From positions 1 through 9,902 of the forward strand of contig CALDLG010000087.1 in assembly GCA_937910785.1 (NCBI GenBank): DNA of 9,902 nucleotides. The letters are read 5' to 3'. The notes beneath the pieces are model-generated. The model had not been told where the DNA came from, searched no databases, and worked only from the letters and a program-made list of their open reading frames with translations. This document shows positions 6,540 through 9,902 of this stretch, piece by piece (positions within the stretch are counted from its first letter, which is position 1; every line of letters begins with the position of its first letter). A program made the position numbers and the translations under genes. This DNA comes from an uncultured Lachnospiraceae bacterium (lineage in GTDB: Bacteria > Bacillota > Clostridia > Lachnospirales > Lachnospiraceae).

Positions 6540-7238
6540 ATGGTAAACAAACAGAAAATTTTAATCGTGGACGACGATAACAATATCGCTGAGCTGATCT
6601 CTCTTTATCTGACAAAGGAATGCTTTGAAACGATGATCGTCAATGACGGAGAATCCGCTCTGGCTGCTGCCAAAAGTTTTGAGCCGAATCTGATGCTGCT
6701 CGATCTGATGCTTCCCGGTATTGACGGATATCAGGTGTGCCGGGAAATTCGCATGAAGTCTTCGCTGCCCATTATTATGCTCTCCAAAGGCGAGGTTTTT
6801 GACAAGGTTCTGGGACTGGAACTCGGCGCCGACGACTATATGGAAAAACCTTTCGATTCCAAGGAGCTTGTCGCAAGAGTTAAGGCGGTTCTCCGCCGCT
6901 ATAAGCCTGTTGCGGCTGCCCCCGGCGCTTCCGATGTCAAATGTGCGGAATATCCGGACCTCATCGTCAATCAGACCAACTATTCCGTTATCTATATGGG
7001 CAAAACGGTGGAAATGCCCCCCAAGGAATTAGAGCTTCTTTATTATCTTGCGGCTTCTCCCAATCAGGTTTTTACAAGGGAGCAGCTGCTTGACCAGATC
7101 TGGGGATATGAATATGTGGGTGATACCCGTACTGTCGATGTCCATATTAAACGGCTCCGGGAAAAAATCAATGATCACGAAAAGTGGCGGATTGCAACCA
7201 TATGGGGGGTAGGCTACAAGTTTGAAACAAGAAGCTGA
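6540..7238 (+). CDS. OmpR/PhoB-family response regulator
   Basis: Cytoplasmic phosphorylation-controlled transcription factor of 232 residues, the normal length. The receiver domain (about 5-120) has the acidic pocket Asp11-Asp13, phospho-acceptor Asp55 in LLDLMLPG, Ser82 as the switch Ser/Thr, and Lys103 in EKPF. A winged-helix DNA-binding domain follows (about 135-230), with MPPKELELLYYL and the recognition-helix region DTRTVDVHIKRLREKI. An AAAGGGG site precedes the ATG by about 10 nt. It starts 37 nt after mutS2 with no terminator between, so it is probably in the same operon, and the kinase follows directly. The loop after Ser82 reads LSKGE where relatives usually have L-[ST]-A-K-G-E, one residue shorter. 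The target genes are unknown. Confidence 0.94.
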   Translation: MVNKQKILIVDDDNNIAELISLYLTKECFETMIVNDGESALAAAKSFEPNLMLLDLMLPGIDGYQVCREIRMKSSLPIIMLSKGEVFDKVLGLELGADDYMEKPFDSKELVARVKAVLRRYKPVAAAPGASDVKCAEYPDLIVNQTNYSVIYMGKTVEMPPKELELLYYLAASPNQVFTREQLLDQIWGYEYVGDTRTVDVHIKRLREKINDHEKWRIATIWGVGYKFETRS

Positions 7239-7288
7239 ATCCCCTTCGGAAACCGATGTTTCAACTGAAAGGAAGGCATCTTACCGCA

Positions 7289-8713
7289 ATGAGAAAAACT
7301 CTGTATCTGAAATTTATACTGGCCTATTTTATCTTCGGGTTTTTCGGCTTTATTGTTGTAGCTACTTTTGTGTCGAATATGACGCTCGATCATCTGAAAA
7401 AAGAAAAGGCGGACTCTCTCTATCGGGAAGCGACACTGATCGCCAATACCTATGCTTCCGATCTTTACAGCAGTGAAACGACACTGGATGCGGTAAAAAA
7501 CCAGCTGGATGCACTGGACACCTTTCTTGACGCTTCCATCTGGATCATCAATCCATCCGGCCGTATGGTGCTCGACTCCTCTTCTCCGATCGATCTGGAA
7601 AATGAAGTCGTTATCGAAAATTTTGATTCCACAATTACCGAAGGATCTTATTATACAACCGGAAACTTTTTTGGCTCTTTTACGGAAGAAATGCTGAGCG
7701 TCTTCGCGCCGATCACCTCTGATTTCAAGGTAAAGGCCTATGTTGTCATTCACTGCCCCATGAGCGCCATTCAGTCTTCCACCGACAGTCTGTTAAATAT
7801 TTCCTATATTATGCTGGTCATTCTATTTCTGCTGTCGCTGATCATTCTGATCTTTTTTACCGAAATGGTCTATATTCCTCTGCGGAAAATTACGGAAGCG
7901 ACGGAGCAGTATGCCAGCGGCAACATGCACTATGAATTTACCGTAGAAAGCGAAGATGAGATGGGATACCTTGCGGCCGCCCTGTCCTATATGGCCGGGG
8001 AAATTGCGCGCTCGGAAGACGATCAGAAGAAGTTCGTCGCCAATGTCTCCCATGATTTCCGGTCGCCGCTGACTTCCATCAAGGGCTATCTGGAGGCCAT
8101 GCTCGACGGCACCATACCGCCCGAACTGCATGAAAAATATCTGACGATCGTGCTGAATGAAACAGAGCGCCTGACGAAACTTACCAACAGCCTGCTGACC
8201 CTGAACAACCTCAATACCAAAGGCATCCTTCTGGAAAAAACGGACTTTGACATCAATCAGGTCATCCGAAACGTGGCGGCTTCCTTCGAAGGTACCTGCC
8301 GGGAAAAAAAGATCACCATCGAACTGATCCTGACCGGAGAAGAAATGTATGTTACCGCGGACATGGGCAAAATCCAGCAGGTGCTCTATAACCTGTTGGA
8401 TAACGCGATCAAGTTCAGCCATCATAATTCCATCATCAAACTGGAAACGACCGAAAAGCACAATAAAATCTTCGTCAGCGTCAAGGATTCCGGCATCGGT
8501 ATTCCGAAGGATAATCTGAAGCTGATCTGGGACCGTTTCTATAAATCGGACCTCTCCCGTGGCAAAGATAAAAAAGGGACCGGCCTTGGTCTCTCCATTA
8601 CGAAAGAGATCATCCAGTCCCATGGTGAACATATCAATGTCATCAGTACGGAGGGCGCCGGTTCGGAATTTATTTTCTCCCTGCCGGAATCCGATATCGA
8701 AGACGAATACTGA
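7289..8713 (+). CDS. Membrane sensor histidine kinase, partner of the upstream regulator
   Basis: Inner-membrane sensor kinase of 474 residues from the chosen start. Order: first transmembrane helix about 7-29; extracytoplasmic sensor about 30-168, probably PAS/Cache-like (it contains ASIWIINPSGRMVLDSS); second helix about 170-192; HAMP about 193-245; HisKA with phospho-acceptor His255 in VSHDFRSPLTS; and the HATPase domain with N box LLDNAIKFS (Asn372), G1 DSGIGIP (400-406), F box DRFYKSD and G2 GTGLGLS (430-436). All catalytic boxes are intact. The ATG at 7289 was chosen because MRKTLYLKF leads directly into the helix and an AAGGAAGG site lies about 12 nt upstream. The ATG at 7256, which adds 11 residues, is possible but has a weaker site. 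The gap from the regulator is 50 nt (17 from the longer start). The signal sensed cannot be inferred. Confidence 0.93.
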   Translation: MRKTLYLKFILAYFIFGFFGFIVVATFVSNMTLDHLKKEKADSLYREATLIANTYASDLYSSETTLDAVKNQLDALDTFLDASIWIINPSGRMVLDSSSPIDLENEVVIENFDSTITEGSYYTTGNFFGSFTEEMLSVFAPITSDFKVKAYVVIHCPMSAIQSSTDSLLNISYIMLVILFLLSLIILIFFTEMVYIPLRKITEATEQYASGNMHYEFTVESEDEMGYLAAALSYMAGEIARSEDDQKKFVANVSHDFRSPLTSIKGYLEAMLDGTIPPELHEKYLTIVLNETERLTKLTNSLLTLNNLNTKGILLEKTDFDINQVIRNVAASFEGTCREKKITIELILTGEEMYVTADMGKIQQVLYNLLDNAIKFSHHNSIIKLETTEKHNKIFVSVKDSGIGIPKDNLKLIWDRFYKSDLSRGKDKKGTGLGLSITKEIIQSHGEHINVISTEGAGSEFIFSLPESDIEDEY

Positions 8714-8731
8714 CAACTATCTGCTATGAAG

Positions 8732-9238
8732 TTAAAAAGCATCTGAATGCTGCCAGTGCAGGCGGTGCAGCTCTCCTTCCTTCCGCAGCTTTTCAAATCC
8801 GTTCTGCCGCAGCGCCTCATAGAGCACAATCGCGGCAGAATTGGAAAGATTCAGGGAACGAATCTGGTCGAGCATAGGGATTCTGATACAGTTTTCCTCA
8901 TTATCAACCAGAATTTCCTCCGGAATGCCGCCGCTTTCCTTACCGAACATGATAAAATCATTCATGCCGAAAACCACTTCCGTATAAAGCTTTCTGGCCT
9001 TCGTCGTCGCCATCCAGATCTTCGCTCCGGGATGCTTTTCCAGAAATTCCTGATAATTTATGTACCGCGTTACATCAAGCTGTTCCCAGTAATCCATTCC
9101 GGCCCGTTTAACCGAACGCTCATCCAGATGAAAACCAAGCGGTTCGATCAGATGCAGACTCGTTCCCGTCGCCACACAAGTCCTTCCGATATTCCCCGTA
9201 TTCGCCGGTATTTCCGGCTGATGCAGAACAATATGCAT
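8732..9238 (-). CDS. trmL: tRNA (cytidine/uridine-34 2'-O)-methyltransferase TrmL
   Basis: SPOUT-superfamily, SAM-dependent enzyme predicted to methylate the ribose of the wobble nucleotide (position 34) of certain leucine tRNAs. The protein is 168 residues, near the family length of about 155-170. Motif 1 is NTGNIGRTC at 13-21 near the N-terminus. Motif 2 is FGKESGGIP at 98-106. Motif 3 is IPMLDQIRSLNLSNSAAI at 120-137, which forms the trefoil knot and SAM site. The start at 9238 matches the family N-terminus (MHIVLHQPEIPANTGN) and has GGTGAT, complementary to the anti-Shine-Dalgarno, just upstream; the ATG at 9250 adds four residues and has its purine-rich site too close. It lies 63 nt after the aminotransferase on the same strand and ends 18 nt from the convergent histidine kinase stop. 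Confidence 0.93.
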   Translation of the reverse strand: MHIVLHQPEIPANTGNIGRTCVATGTSLHLIEPLGFHLDERSVKRAGMDYWEQLDVTRYINYQEFLEKHPGAKIWMATTKARKLYTEVVFGMNDFIMFGKESGGIPEEILVDNEENCIRIPMLDQIRSLNLSNSAAIVLYEALRQNGFEKLRKEGELHRLHWQHSDAF

Positions 9239-9263
9239 CGCTATCACCATGCCTTTCTCTCAA

Positions 9264-9288
9264 TCCCGATGACGTCCTCCATCCGGGA
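9264..9288 (-). other. Intercistronic RNA hairpin between the aminotransferase and trmL
   Basis: The arms TCCCG-ATG (9264-9271) and CAT-C-CGGGA (9280-9288) form an 8-bp stem with one bulged base and an 8-nt loop. On the minus-strand transcript no T-run follows, so it is not a standard terminator. A GGAGGA on the minus strand (9280-9275) lies mostly in the loop, but no good start codon follows at proper spacing. It might stabilise or separate the two messages; its role is not established. Confidence 0.35.
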
Positions 9289-9301
9289 AGATCGGAACAT
9301 T

Positions 9302-9902
9302 TCATCCCTTTCGCAGTCTTTCCAGGAAATCCGAAAGCTTCTGCATCGCGATTTTCAGGTTATCTAACGAATACGCGTAGGAAATCCGCAGAAACCCTTC
9401 TCCGCAGTCACCAAACGCCGTGCCGGGAACAACCGCCACCTTTTCTTCTTTCAAAAACCTTGTCGCAAATTCGTCGCTGGTCAGTCCAAATTCCTTAATA
9501 CAGGGAAATACATAAAACGCGCCAAACGGTTCGAAGCATGGGAGTCCCATTTCCTGAAAAGCATGCAGCAGATATCTTCTTCTCTGATTATATGCCTCTC
9601 TCATCTGCGCCACATCGTCGTCGCCGTTCCGTAAGGCCTCCACGGCCGCATACTGACTCGTCGTCGGTGCGCACATAATCGCGAACTGATGAATTTTGAG
9701 CATCTGCTCAATGATTTCCTTCGGGCCGCACACATAACCAAGCCGCCATCCCGTCATCGCATAAGCTTTGGAAAAACCATTAATCAGAATCGTCCGTTCC
9801 TTCATACCCGGTATTTCCACGATCGATACATGTTTCTCCTTATAGGTCAGCTCCGCCCCCAGGTCCTTCATGGTGCGGAAGATATACTGGGCGTTCTCAA
9901 TG
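9302..9902 (-). CDS. PLP-dependent class I/II aminotransferase, C-terminal part (cut by window edge)
   Basis: The frame stays open to the right edge, so the gene is partial at its N-terminus; about 200 of a usual 390-400 residues are present. The PLP lysine sits in NGFSKAYAMTGWRLGY, with the codon at 9767-9769. Downstream come GAFYVFPCIKEFG, VAVVPGTAFG and the substrate-carboxylate Arg in FLRISYA (codon 9386-9388). All of these match aminotransferase family I (AspC/PatA-like). The ATG at 9871 is internal and not a true start. Upstream of AELTY (about 9856) the reading frame gives IENAQYIFRTMKDLG, where this family normally carries S-D-E-[IV]-Y, whose Asp and Tyr contact PLP. This means a deletion, a divergent segment or a chimeric edge. 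Substrate specificity cannot be read from this half. It is upstream of trmL on the same strand. Confidence 0.85.
   Translation of the reverse strand, partial: IENAQYIFRTMKDLGAELTYKEKHVSIVEIPGMKERTILINGFSKAYAMTGWRLGYVCGPKEIIEQMLKIHQFAIMCAPTTSQYAAVEALRNGDDDVAQMREAYNQRRRYLLHAFQEMGLPCFEPFGAFYVFPCIKEFGLTSDEFATRFLKEEKVAVVPGTAFGDCGEGFLRISYAYSLDNLKIAMQKLSDFLERLRKG

Noticed and set aside
7823..8716. Minus-strand open frame of 297 codons
   Set aside because: Lies wholly within the histidine kinase, which has all catalytic boxes. The antisense product has no recognisable domains.
8734..8751. Small hairpin AGCAT-TCAG-ATGCT followed by T residues on the minus strand at the trmL 3' end
   Set aside because: Only five mostly weak pairs, and it lies within the last codons and stop of trmL, so it is too poor to call a terminator.
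1..9902. Search for CRISPR arrays, tRNA genes, insertion sequences and toxin-antitoxin or defence genes
   Set aside because: No regularly spaced repeats, cloverleaf-like segments, transposase motifs or paired small orphan genes were seen; the window is filled by conserved chromosomal genes.

Overview
The window is a 9.9 kb piece of an ordinary bacterial chromosome. It most likely comes from a Bacillota/Clostridia genome, and the protein style is Lachnospiraceae-like; this is judged from family resemblance only. The evidence is a YhaM-type exoribonuclease, MutS2 with a Smr tail, an RlmD/RlmCD-type rRNA methyltransferase, TrmL, and an OmpR-type two-component pair with Clostridia-style motifs. 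Coding density is very high. There are no tRNA, rRNA, CRISPR or insertion-sequence signatures.

Layout. Positions 1-126 hold no gene, only a probable terminator. Positions 127-4000 (minus strand) form a three-gene operon read right to left: a membrane-anchored HtrA-like protein with a PDZ domain, then a YhaM-type 3'-5' exoribonuclease, then a 23S rRNA uracil-C5 methyltransferase. The HtrA-like protein appears to have lost its catalytic Asp and Ser, so it is probably a pseudoprotease. Positions 4001-4126 are a divergent control region with two interlocking promoters, a perfect 10-bp palindrome and an 11-bp direct repeat. Positions 4127-8713 (plus strand) hold mutS2, an OmpR/PhoB-type response regulator and a sensor histidine kinase, closely spaced and apparently one operon. 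Positions 8732-9902 (minus strand) hold trmL and, upstream of it, the C-terminal part of a PLP-dependent aminotransferase cut by the window edge.

How the genes fit together. Several products act on translation or RNA: rRNA methylation, 3'-5' RNA decay, MutS2 (known in Bacillus as the collided-ribosome splitting factor RqcU) and tRNA wobble methylation. An envelope two-component system is transcribed downstream of mutS2, and an envelope pseudoprotease lies divergent from it. I see no defence system or mobile element. The points most worth a second look are the inactive HtrA-like protein, the interlocked divergent promoter region, the altered Smr signature of MutS2, the shortened beta4-alpha4 loop of the response regulator, and the missing PLP-contact motif at the truncated edge of the aminotransferase.
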